Assembly: GCA_013215295.1 (NCBI GenBank)
Contig: JABSOZ010000002.1
Span: 248,001 to 312,000, forward strand
From: Colwellia sp.
GTDB taxonomy: Bacteria; Pseudomonadota; Gammaproteobacteria; Enterobacterales; Alteromonadaceae
Direction: 5' to 3'
Length of the DNA: 64,000 nt
A program made the translations under genes and the position numbers. How positions within the stretch are numbered: position 1 is the first letter of the stretch; every line of letters begins with the position of its first letter. Positions 43,899-52,374 of this stretch are shown in pieces. The notes beneath the pieces are model-generated. The model saw nothing but the letters and a program-made list of their open reading frames with translations. It was not told the origin of the DNA and ran no database searches.

Positions 43899-46766
43899 AT
43901 GAAATGGACTGCTCTAAGCTTTTCGATAATTACCGCCTTATCTGTAGTTGGCTGTAATATGACAGAAGTGCCATCAAAAAACGCGTTAAACAAACAAAGC
44001 ATTAATAAATCTCCTGCAACGAATAGCGCTATAAATATTGAATACAATAAGTTTGTTTTAGATAATGGCCTAGAGGTTGTTTTTCACGTCGACCGCTCAG
44101 ATCCAGTGGTTGCAGTAGCTCTTACCGCTCATGTTGGTTCTGCAAGAGAAATTCAGGGCAGAACAGGTTTTGCTCATTTATTCGAACATTTACTCTTTTT
44201 AGAATCGGAAAACTTAGGAAAAGGAGGCTTAGACAAAATGAGTGCTCGTATCGGTGGTTCAGGAGCAAATGGTTCAACGAGTCGTGACAGAACTAATTAC
44301 TTTCAAACCGTACCCAATAATGCACTAGAAAAAATGATCTGGGCTGAAGCCGACAAATTGGGTTACTTTATCAACACAGTGACAGAAGAAGTTCTCGCAA
44401 AAGAAAAGCAGGTTGTAAAAAATGAGAAACGACAATCGAATGACAATCGCCCTTACGGTCATACACAATATGTTATTGATAAAAACCTTTATCCTGAAGA
44501 TCATCCGTATAACTGGCAAGTCATTGGCTCGTTAGTCGATCTGCAAAACTCAACACTCCAAGATGTTAAAGATTTTTTCAAAAGCTGGTATGTACCTAAT
44601 AATGTGACTTTAGTCATTGCTGGTGATTTTGATGAAGCCGAAGCGAAAGCATGGGTACATAAATACTTTGATGAAATTAAAGCAGGTGAAAAAATAGCGC
44701 CTTTAGCAAAACAGTCTGCAAATTTAACCCAAACAAAGAAAATCTATCATGAAGATAACTTCGCTAAATTACCCGAGCTGAGTTTAACGTGGCCAACTGT
44801 GCCCCAGTATCATCCTGACAGTTATGCATTAGACGTGTTAATTGAACTGTTAAGCGATGGAAAGAAAGCACTGCTCAATCAAAAATTAATTGACGAGTTA
44901 AAATTAACTTCCCGTGTCACCATGTATCAATATCAATCAGAGTTGGCCGGCCAATTAATGTTACAAGTGCGCGGTTTTGAAAATACGCCTTTAGACAACA
45001 TTAACCAAGCAATCTATGAAGCACTTAAAGAGTTTGAAAATAAAGGTTTCAGTGAGCAAGATTTAGCAACGATTAAAGCGGGGCAAGAAACAGCTTTTTA
45101 TCGTGGACTTTCAAGTGTTTTAGGTAAAGGTTTCAGGTTAGCTCAATATAATATATTCACGAAAGATCCTGGATTTATCAATCAAGAAGCTATAAACATT
45201 TTAGCGGTCAGTAAAGACGATGTTTTACGCGTTTACAATAAATATATTAAGAACAAATATGTTGTTGCTACAAGTTTTGTTCCTAAAGGACAACAAAATT
45301 TGGCATTAGAGAACTCGGTAAAATCGCAAATTACTGAAGAGAAAATTGTCGCTAATGCCGAAAAGAGTTTTGATGCCTCTCAGCAGTCGACTTACACTAA
45401 AACCCCCTCAAGCTTCGATCGTTCTGTTGAGCCTAAATATGGTAAAACACCTACGCTATCAGTACCTAAAGTTTGGCAAAGTGAGCTAAGTAATGGTCTG
45501 CATGTTTACGGAATAAAGAATACTGAGGTCCCATTAGTACAGCTGAATATAGATATTGCGGGTGGATTGTTATTTGATGATGCTAAAAAAGTTGGTGTGG
45601 CTAATTTAGTAGCCGAACTAATGAACAAGGGCACTAAAAATAAAACGCCTAAACAACTTGAAGAAGCGATTAATAAACTAGGTGCCACCATTAACGTTTA
45701 TGCGACTCAAGAGTCGATAAAAATTACAGCAAGTACCTTAGCAAGAAATCATCAAGCAACAGTCGACTTAATTACAGAAATTATTATTGAGCCTCGTTGG
45801 GATGCAAATGAATTTTTGTTAACTAAACAAGGTATTATCAGTCAAATAAAACAACAACAGACTAACCCACGTCAATTAGCAAATAATCAAATGAATAAGT
45901 TACTTTATGGTAAAAATAATATTTTATCGAATAACTTATTAGGCACCATAGCGTCTGTTGAAAGCATTACGTTAGCCGATTTGAAAGCCTTTTATAAAAC
46001 AAAATTATCGCCGAGCTTAGCTAATATTCATATTGTTGGTGATATCAGCGAAACAGACGTATTAGCCTCTTTAACTGTTCTAGAAAAGCATTGGTCTAAA
46101 ACAGATGCTGTTTTACCTAAAATAAAAGCGCCTTCATTACCCAATAAATCAAAAATTTACTTTTATGATGTACCTAATGCAAAACAGTCTCAGCTGAAAA
46201 TTGGCTATCCAGCCTTGAACGCCCTGCATAAAGATTATTACAGCGCTCAAGTGATGAATTACATTCTCGGTGGCGGCAGTTTTGCTTCGAAATTAACTCA
46301 GGAGCTGCGCGAAGGTAAAGGCTATACTTATGGCGTTAGCTCAAGCTTTAGTGGCAGTAAAACAAATGGTACGTTTCTTATTAGTAGCGGTGTTCGCACC
46401 AATGTAACCCTAGAAGCTATTGCTTTGATCAAATCACTGGTGGAAGATTACCAAAACGATTTTACCGACACAGATCTAGAAACCACTAAAAGTTACTATT
46501 TGAAAAGTAATGCAAGAAGGTTCGAAACATTTAACGCTAAATTGGCAATATTACAAAACATGAGCCAATACGACTTACCTGCAAATTATGTGTTAGAGCG
46601 AGCAACATTGGTTGAAAGCTTAACATTAGAAGATATCAAATCATTAGCAAATGAGTATTTACATCATGACCAAATGATTTACTTAGTCGTTGGCGATGCT
46701 AAATCACAATTACCACGTTTAAAGGCATTAGGTTTAGGAGAGCCGGTTATTATAAATGCTCATTAA
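43899..46766 (+). CDS. M16-family zinc peptidase, lipoprotein, two-domain
   Basis: The 955-residue protein has a lipoprotein signal (ALSVVGC; Cys19). The N-terminal M16 unit carries the inverted zinc motif HxxEH as HLFEH in GFAHLFEHLLF, with the distal Glu in KEKQVVKNEKRQ. A second, catalytically inactive M16 unit begins near 530 (VPKVWQSELSNGLHVYGIK) and includes the substrate-binding glycine-rich segment (GYTYGVSSSFSGS). This is the pitrilysin/processing-peptidase-like group of envelope-associated peptidases. It probably degrades peptides in the periplasm. A terminator-like hairpin follows at 46781. Confidence 0.9.
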   Translation: MKWTALSFSIITALSVVGCNMTEVPSKNALNKQSINKSPATNSAINIEYNKFVLDNGLEVVFHVDRSDPVVAVALTAHVGSAREIQGRTGFAHLFEHLLFLESENLGKGGLDKMSARIGGSGANGSTSRDRTNYFQTVPNNALEKMIWAEADKLGYFINTVTEEVLAKEKQVVKNEKRQSNDNRPYGHTQYVIDKNLYPEDHPYNWQVIGSLVDLQNSTLQDVKDFFKSWYVPNNVTLVIAGDFDEAEAKAWVHKYFDEIKAGEKIAPLAKQSANLTQTKKIYHEDNFAKLPELSLTWPTVPQYHPDSYALDVLIELLSDGKKALLNQKLIDELKLTSRVTMYQYQSELAGQLMLQVRGFENTPLDNINQAIYEALKEFENKGFSEQDLATIKAGQETAFYRGLSSVLGKGFRLAQYNIFTKDPGFINQEAINILAVSKDDVLRVYNKYIKNKYVVATSFVPKGQQNLALENSVKSQITEEKIVANAEKSFDASQQSTYTKTPSSFDRSVEPKYGKTPTLSVPKVWQSELSNGLHVYGIKNTEVPLVQLNIDIAGGLLFDDAKKVGVANLVAELMNKGTKNKTPKQLEEAINKLGATINVYATQESIKITASTLARNHQATVDLITEIIIEPRWDANEFLLTKQGIISQIKQQQTNPRQLANNQMNKLLYGKNNILSNNLLGTIASVESITLADLKAFYKTKLSPSLANIHIVGDISETDVLASLTVLEKHWSKTDAVLPKIKAPSLPNKSKIYFYDVPNAKQSQLKIGYPALNALHKDYYSAQVMNYILGGGSFASKLTQELREGKGYTYGVSSSFSGSKTNGTFLISSGVRTNVTLEAIALIKSLVEDYQNDFTDTDLETTKSYYLKSNARRFETFNAKLAILQNMSQYDLPANYVLERATLVESLTLEDIKSLANEYLHHDQMIYLVVGDAKSQLPRLKALGLGEPVIINAH

Positions 46767-46780
46767 CGTAATCAAGTAAT

Positions 46781-46812
46781 CTTCAACCTTGTCTATTTAT
46801 GCAAGGTTGAAG
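46781..46812. terminator. bidirectional hairpin between convergent genes
   Basis: A perfect 11-bp stem (CTTCAACCTTG 46781-46791, CAAGGTTGAAG 46802-46812) with a 10-nt loop separates the M16 gene from the convergent binding-protein gene. The T-run is short. Confidence 0.65.
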
Positions 46813-46845
46813 TCATTTTCATCACCATTTTATTTAGTATTAGCG

Positions 46846-47586
46846 CTAATTAGTAATTGGCACCTTACCGCTATCTGGTAAATGTGCGTATTGAAGATAT
46901 CCTGAAAAAATCGTTTCTAAAGGAAGTTGTTTAATAAGCTTGTCGAGTTTTTCCTTCAGCTTTTGTCCTTCAGGATTTTTATAGACCGCAATACTGGCTG
47001 GTATTTTACCGATAGATTGATAATAAACACCTGACATTTTTTTTTCTTGCAATAACGTCATCACTGAAACTCTTTCAAACACTAATACATCAATACGACG
47101 CATTACTAACATATCCACTAACTGTCGTAATGTAGCGGTTTGAATAAACTTATCTCGAGGAATGCTCATTTGCTTTGCAAAAAAGTCAGCATTACCGGTA
47201 GTTGTACCGATCCTTCCTTTTTTTAGTGTCGACAAGTCAAAAAATTCACGTTCAAAAGTGAAAATATCGGAGCTTGTATCAATCATCCAATTTAACTCTT
47301 GTGCATAAAGATAAAACTCATCTGTTTCAAGGTTTTTAGGGGTATGACCAACAATTTGAATGCGTTGATTCTTTAACTGATGTTTGGCGCGTGCATAGGT
47401 CATGATCTCAATATCAAATTCGAGATCAGAGATGTTTTCAATGGCATGTAGCATATCTATCGTTAACCCCGTACCTTCGGCATTAACAAAAGGTGGAAAA
47501 GGTTCCATGGCTACATTAATTTTTTCGGCTAAACAGGAGAAAACAAATCCGTTTATTAAGATCCCAAACCAGACAATAAATTTCAT
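46846..47586 (-). CDS. periplasmic solute-binding protein, family 3 type
   Basis: The 246-residue protein has a signal peptide (MKFIVWFGILINGFVFSCLA). Its two-lobed SBP_bac_3-like fold shows as INVAMEPFPPFVNAEGTGLTIDML near the start and YARAKHQLKN, RIGTTTGNADFFAK and ASIAVYKNPEGQKLKEKLD later. Such proteins bind amino acids or related compounds, but no ABC permease or ATPase is adjacent. In marine gammaproteobacteria many such lone proteins feed sensor systems or are of unknown use. Ligand cannot be assigned. Confidence 0.83.
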   Translation of the reverse strand: MKFIVWFGILINGFVFSCLAEKINVAMEPFPPFVNAEGTGLTIDMLHAIENISDLEFDIEIMTYARAKHQLKNQRIQIVGHTPKNLETDEFYLYAQELNWMIDTSSDIFTFEREFFDLSTLKKGRIGTTTGNADFFAKQMSIPRDKFIQTATLRQLVDMLVMRRIDVLVFERVSVMTLLQEKKMSGVYYQSIGKIPASIAVYKNPEGQKLKEKLDKLIKQLPLETIFSGYLQYAHLPDSGKVPITN

Positions 47587-47680
47587 TATTCTCCACTGAA
47601 CTTAACAACGAGCACTTGGCTCAATAAATTTAATAGTACGTATAGATAAGTAATAATACAATGCGAAATCAACTAAAGCT

Positions 47681-48844
47681 TTACTTCGCTGTACCTGTGT
47701 TTGTTTTATTCGGCATGAATAAAACAAACAAAAAGCCAACGAATGCAGCAAATGCAGCAAGATTATAGGCAAGTTCACTTCCTTGCCCTCCTTGCCAAAC
47801 AATGCCAGCAATATAAGCACCTATTGCTCCACCTAAACCATAAACACCACCAATATAAATAGCTTGCCCACGGTTTTGTTGATCATTATTAAAGTGTTGA
47901 TGGATAAACTGAAGAGAAACGCTATGGTACAAACCAAAGCTAAGTGCATGTATACACTGAACTAACACTAAAACCCAAATAATATCCGCAAAACTTCCGG
48001 TCATAAACCATCGTAAAGATGTTAATAATATACTTATGGCCAGTAGCGTTTTCAAACGAAAAAATCGAAAAAAAACACTGGCATATATGAAGATTAAAAT
48101 TTCAGCGATGACTGAGATGGCAATAAAAACACCAACAGCAAATCCTGGGTAATCAAGTTCTCTAAGATAGAGTGCGAAAAAACCGTAATAAGGACCGAAG
48201 CTCATTTGCAGCATCAAGCCAGCAAGAAAAAAGTACATAAATGAGCGATTAAAAATCTTATCACTCATTTTCCCTATGTTAGCGGTGCTACTTCTGGCGC
48301 CTCTAACTGGTTTCAATTTCATGTTTGAGAAAAGTAAGCCCGCCAGCACTAACACCCCTAAATACGTAAATGCATCTGCAGAATATCGCTCAATTAAATC
48401 GCCTGCCACAACAGCCAAAAAAATAAAACCTATACTTCCCCACAAACGGATACGTGCATAAATTTTTGCACTTCTGCGAATTGAGTTAAGGGTGAGTACT
48501 TCAAGTTGAGGTAAAATAGCCGTCCAGAACAGGCTAAACATTGCTAAACAGAAAACAATAGGCCAATACCCGTTTAGCCAAAAAAGTAGTGAAAAACTGA
48601 GCAAGGCTAATAAAGAGCCACTGCGAATAATCGATAATTGCTTGCCTGATTTATCAGCAGCGAAAGCCCAAAAAGTTGGGCCTATTATTTTGGTTGCAGT
48701 AATAATCGCAAGGATCTCACCTATTTCTATGGAACTAAATTGCTTAGCGTCAAGAAAAACAGGCAGGAATGGTACGATCAAACCTAAAATAGCAAAATAC
48801 CAAAAGTAACTCGATGAGAGTTTTACAAAGTTATCTGACGACAT
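47681..48844 (-). CDS. MFS transporter, HcaT/phenylpropionate-permease-like
   Basis: The 387-residue protein has about 12 transmembrane helices. The N-terminus SSYFWYFAILGLIVPFLPVFLDAKQFSSIEIGEI and the loop FWAFAADKSGKQ (cytosolic MFS motif after TM2) fit the PPP/HcaT subgroup. A C-terminal helix pair contains GGVYGLGGAIGAYIAG. The subgroup is named for 3-phenylpropionate uptake in E. coli, but relatives in marine bacteria are conserved beside aroC with unknown substrate. The start is 28 bp after the aroC stop, so it probably shares the aroC transcript. Confidence 0.87.
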   Translation of the reverse strand: MSSDNFVKLSSSYFWYFAILGLIVPFLPVFLDAKQFSSIEIGEILAIITATKIIGPTFWAFAADKSGKQLSIIRSGSLLALLSFSLLFWLNGYWPIVFCLAMFSLFWTAILPQLEVLTLNSIRRSAKIYARIRLWGSIGFIFLAVVAGDLIERYSADAFTYLGVLVLAGLLFSNMKLKPVRGARSSTANIGKMSDKIFNRSFMYFFLAGLMLQMSFGPYYGFFALYLRELDYPGFAVGVFIAISVIAEILIFIYASVFFRFFRLKTLLAISILLTSLRWFMTGSFADIIWVLVLVQCIHALSFGLYHSVSLQFIHQHFNNDQQNRGQAIYIGGVYGLGGAIGAYIAGIVWQGGQGSELAYNLAAFAAFVGFLFVLFMPNKTNTGTAK

Positions 48845-48871
48845 TATTTTTGGCTTTTATAAAAATACAGA

Positions 48872-49963
48872 TTAAGATTCAATATCGGGTGTACTACAAA
48901 TTACATCAGCATTCTGCCCACGATGACGTAAAAAATGATCCATCAAGGTGAGTGCTAACATAGCTTCTGCAATAGGAACTGCTCGTATACCAACACATGG
49001 GTCATGACGACCAGTCGTGATCAAGTCAGTTGGTTCGCCTGCTAAATTAATTGTTTTTCCACTCACTCCAATGCTTGAAGTTGGTTTCATCGCGATGTTC
49101 GCGACAATATTTTGCCCTGATGAAATGCCACCTAATATGCCGCCACTATGATTACTCAAAAAACCATCTGGGGTTAATTCATCACGATGTTCTGAACCTT
49201 TTTGACTCACAACAGCAAAACCATCGCCAATTTCTACACCTTTAACGGCATTAATGCCCATAAGTGCATGAGCAATGTCTGCATCCATTCTATCGAAAAT
49301 AGGTTCACCTAGCCCAACGGGAACATGACTCGCTTGAACCATTATTTTGGCACCAACGGAGTTTTTCTCACGCATAATCCCGCGCAACAACTCTTCCAAA
49401 GCTTCGAGTTTACTTTCATCTGGGAAGAAAAATGGGTTGTTCTCAACAATATTCCAATCAATATTATTAGCGCAAACATCGCCAATTTGAGTAACACAGC
49501 CTTTAATTTCCATACCAAATTTTTGTTTCAAGAATTTCTTAGCCACTGCGCCAGCAGCAACTCTCATTGCAGTTTCACGGGCAGAAGAACGTCCACCACC
49601 ACGATAATCACGAATGCCGTATTTCTGCCAGTAAGTATAATCAGCGTGTCCTGGGCGAAAACTTTTTGCTATATCACCGTAATCTTTTGAGCGTTGGTCG
49701 GTATTCTCAATGAGTAAACCTATTGGAGTTCCTGTGGTTTTACCTTCAAAAACACCTGACATAATTTTAACTCGATCAGGTTCACGTCTTGCCGTGGTAA
49801 AACGAGATGTACCAGGACGGCGGCGATCAAGGTCGTTTTGAAGATCTGCCTCAGATAATTCTAGACCGGGAGGACAGCCGTCAATAATAGCCCCTAAGCC
49901 TAAACCATGGCTTTCACCAAATGATGTTACGGTAAACAATTTTCCAAAGGTATTGCCTGACAT
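48872..49963 (-). CDS. aroC: chorismate synthase
   Basis: The 363-residue enzyme uses reduced FMN to make chorismate from 5-enolpyruvylshikimate 3-phosphate, the last shared step of aromatic synthesis. Signatures are [19 protein letters not shown] (first), [18 protein letters not shown] (second) and [17 protein letters not shown] (third). Start ATG 49963. It lies 54 bp after prmB and before the MFS gene on the same strand, the same order as in Shewanella and Vibrio. Confidence 0.97.
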   Translation of the reverse strand: MSGNTFGKLFTVTSFGESHGLGLGAIIDGCPPGLELSEADLQNDLDRRRPGTSRFTTARREPDRVKIMSGVFEGKTTGTPIGLLIENTDQRSKDYGDIAKSFRPGHADYTYWQKYGIRDYRGGGRSSARETAMRVAAGAVAKKFLKQKFGMEIKGCVTQIGDVCANNIDWNIVENNPFFFPDESKLEALEELLRGIMREKNSVGAKIMVQASHVPVGLGEPIFDRMDADIAHALMGINAVKGVEIGDGFAVVSQKGSEHRDELTPDGFLSNHSGGILGGISSGQNIVANIAMKPTSSIGVSGKTINLAGEPTDLITTGRHDPCVGIRAVPIAEAMLALTLMDHFLRHRGQNADVICSTPDIES

Positions 49964-50017
49964 GAATATATCTTCTCTCTATTATTTGAATATACGATTG
50001 CAGTTAACTAAAGCTAA

Positions 50018-50962
50018 CTACTTCTGATCAAATGCTTCTGTAAAACTTTTAGCATGCTCTGTTAACTGCGCCTTGGTTAGCATAAATACGCCATGCCCAC
50101 CATTTTCAAAGGTTAACCAAGTAAAAGGAACTTGCGGATAAACATATTCCACATGCATTTGGGAATTCCCTACTTCGCAAATCAAAACACCGTTGTCATT
50201 CAAGTGACTCGCCGCTTGTGACAGAATTTCTCGAACAATATCTAAGCCATCAACACCAGAACCTAAACCCATTTCAGGTTCATGCAAATATTCTTGCGGC
50301 AATGCATCAACGTCTTCTTGATCAACATACGGAGGATTAGTAACAATTAAATCATAAGTTTGCCCTTCAACCCCAGAGAAAACATCAGACTGAATTGGAA
50401 TAACTTGTTCTGATAATCCATGGTTCTCAATATTGATTTGCGCAACGTTAAGCGCATCCACCGACAAATCAAGCGCATCGACTTCAGATTCAGGAAAAGC
50501 CACTGCACAAGCAATGGCAATACAGCCACTTCCGGTACACAAATCAAGAATACGGTGCGGAGGATTTTCTAGAGAAAAACGAGGTGAAAAGTGTTGTTCA
50601 ATTAATTCACCAATAGGTGAACGAGGTACTAACACTCGCTCATCAACATAAAACGGCAAACCAACAAACAGAGCATGATTAGTTAAATATGCTGCAGGTA
50701 ACTGTTCAACAATACGTCTTTCAATTAAAGCGAGTACTGCTGTTTTCTCATTTGACGTTAATCGACAATTAAACACTTCTTCACTTAACTCAGTCGGTAA
50801 GTTCAAAGCGAACATCACTAAGGTTATTGCTTCATGCCAAGCATTATTAGTACCGTGGCCAAAAAAAAGCTCAGCTTGATTAAATTCACTGGTGGCAAAA
50901 CGTAAGTAATCACCAATAGTGAATAGCTCATCCTTAATTGGCGAAAAATCAACTTCGTTCAC
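50018..50962 (-). CDS. prmB: ribosomal protein L3 N5-glutamine methyltransferase PrmB
   Basis: The 314-residue class I SAM methyltransferase has an N-terminal helical domain and a Rossmann domain with LDLCTGSGCIAIACA (SAM binding) and the catalytic NPPY motif in LIVTNPPYVDQED. It methylates a glutamine of L3. It starts at GTG 50962 (VNEVDFSP) with GAGAAT upstream; the nearby ATG is out of frame. It is divergent from smrB, 130 bp away. Confidence 0.94.
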   Translation of the reverse strand: MNEVDFSPIKDELFTIGDYLRFATSEFNQAELFFGHGTNNAWHEAITLVMFALNLPTELSEEVFNCRLTSNEKTAVLALIERRIVEQLPAAYLTNHALFVGLPFYVDERVLVPRSPIGELIEQHFSPRFSLENPPHRILDLCTGSGCIAIACAVAFPESEVDALDLSVDALNVAQINIENHGLSEQVIPIQSDVFSGVEGQTYDLIVTNPPYVDQEDVDALPQEYLHEPEMGLGSGVDGLDIVREILSQAASHLNDNGVLICEVGNSQMHVEYVYPQVPFTWLTFENGGHGVFMLTKAQLTEHAKSFTEAFDQK

Positions 50963-51092
50963 ATTTATTCTCTTTTATCGATTATTTAACAAGTTATATC
51001 GCAGTATTATAACCTTTTGCTTGTTATTGCCCACAGATGTTTTTAGAATTTGAGTTGTTTTCGATATTATCAGTAAGAATGTAGTTTCAACT

Positions 51093-51650
51093 ATGAAATT
51101 TAAAGATGCATTGACGCCCCAAGAAAAAGATTTGTTTAAGCAAGCAATTGGCAAGGTAAAGCCCATTGTGCAAGATAAAATCACGCCTATTAAAAAGCAA
51201 CTGCAAAATAAATCTTTAAAAGCAGCTAAAACAAAAGCTAATTCAAAGAAACAACAAGATGCTGAATTTTATTTTTCTGATGAGTTTGAGCCGAACCTTA
51301 ATCAAATGGGCCCAATGAAATATGTTCGTGAAGATGTAGACAGTTTTGAGGTTAAAAATTTACGCCGAGGCCAATACGCTCCCGATTTAATTTTAGATCT
51401 ACATGGGTTAGATCAGCAAACAGCAAAGTTAGAAATTGCCGCATTGCTTTTTGCGTGTAAAAAAGAACATGCAAAGTGTGTTTGTATCGTTCACGGTTTA
51501 GGTTCACGAGTGCTAAAAAATAAAGTTCCACATTGGTTAGTACAACACCCAGATGTAATGGCCTTTCATCAAGCACCACTTGAGTGGGGTGGTAATGGTG
51601 CTCTTTTAGTGCTCGTTGAACTTAACGATCGCTTCGCTGATATTCTTTAA
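51093..51650 (+). CDS. smrB: Smr-domain endonuclease SmrB
   Basis: The 185-residue protein has a basic N-terminal region and a C-terminal Smr domain (about 95-180): DLILDLHGLDQQTAKLEI, KCVCIVHGLGSRVLKNKVPHWL and HQAPLEWGGNGALLVLVE. SmrB cleaves mRNA at collided ribosomes in E. coli (ribosome rescue). The DLHG and HG-G motifs are intact. It is divergent from prmB and convergent with sixA, whose stop lies only 8 bp away. Confidence 0.94.
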   Translation: MKFKDALTPQEKDLFKQAIGKVKPIVQDKITPIKKQLQNKSLKAAKTKANSKKQQDAEFYFSDEFEPNLNQMGPMKYVREDVDSFEVKNLRRGQYAPDLILDLHGLDQQTAKLEIAALLFACKKEHAKCVCIVHGLGSRVLKNKVPHWLVQHPDVMAFHQAPLEWGGNGALLVLVELNDRFADIL

Positions 51651-51658
51651 CACAAAAA

Positions 51659-52159
51659 CTAAATACTCGCTGGCACAGTATGAGCGATTAATTGCCCCTT
51701 CGTTGAGCTGATATCATATTCGATTTCAGCAATTGATGCTGTTTGAAATAACGGTGCTTGCATTCCCCCGGTAAACTCCGAAACTAAATAACTCACCAAA
51801 GGCATATGAGAAACAATAAGTACTTTGGCATGAGGGTTATCGATAAAATTTACATCAATAAAATCATGCATTTTTTCAGCTGAATCTTCTGGAGTAATAA
51901 AATCAAGTGTCGTTAAAGAAGTTTTAGTCACTAAAATATTTTTTACTATTTTAGTGACTAAAATATTTTTTACTATTTTAGCCGTTTGTTGAGCGCGGAT
52001 ATATGGGCTAACAAAAATATGGTCAAAGTGCTTCTTTTGATTAACCAACCAGCTTGCCATATTTTCAGCTTCGCATTTACCATAAGAGGTTAATTCTCGG
52101 CTTTGATCAGAACGAGCCATAGCTTGGGCCTGACCATGTCGCATAACAAATATTCGCAT
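51659..52159 (-). CDS. sixA: phosphohistidine phosphatase SixA with 9-residue tandem insertion
   Basis: The 166-residue protein starts MRIFVMRHG at ATG 52159 (GGAAATTTT upstream); a longer in-frame start at 52180 is less likely. The catalytic RHG motif is present (VMRHGQAQ), with the second His in VSHMPLVSYL. SixA removes phosphate from histidines of Hpt domains or of NPr. A 27-bp direct duplication (51925-51978) repeats KIVKNILVT in frame, adding nine residues after the HIFVSPYIRAQQTA segment. The two DNA copies differ by one base, so the event is recent. Confidence 0.92.
   Translation of the reverse strand: MRIFVMRHGQAQAMARSDQSRELTSYGKCEAENMASWLVNQKKHFDHIFVSPYIRAQQTAKIVKNILVTKIVKNILVTKTSLTTLDFITPEDSAEKMHDFIDVNFIDNPHAKVLIVSHMPLVSYLVSEFTGGMQAPLFQTASIAEIEYDISSTKGQLIAHTVPASI
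51925..51978. repeat. 27-bp tandem duplication inside sixA
   Basis: Unit 1 51925-51951 and unit 2 51952-51978 differ at one base (C/G at the fifth position). The length is a multiple of three, so the frame is kept. Confidence 0.95.
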
Positions 52160-52374
52160 AAAATTTCCAAATAACATCATTTTCTAAAATCGAAGGCATT
52201 TTAGCGCTTATTTCAGTCTATAGTATAGGTAATTAATAGAAAGTTTAAGAATACAATAGACTCTAGTTAATGCATCAGGTAATTTAACTGGATAATTAAA
52301 ATAATTCTAGAAACAAACACTTACCTTTTCAGTGTTCTGCACCATAGAGGTTATTGCAGTGTTTGCCGGAGCCA

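Noticed and set aside
51925-51978. Palindromic regulatory site in sixA
   Set aside because: The apparent symmetry comes from the AT-rich tandem coding duplication; no sign of an operator.
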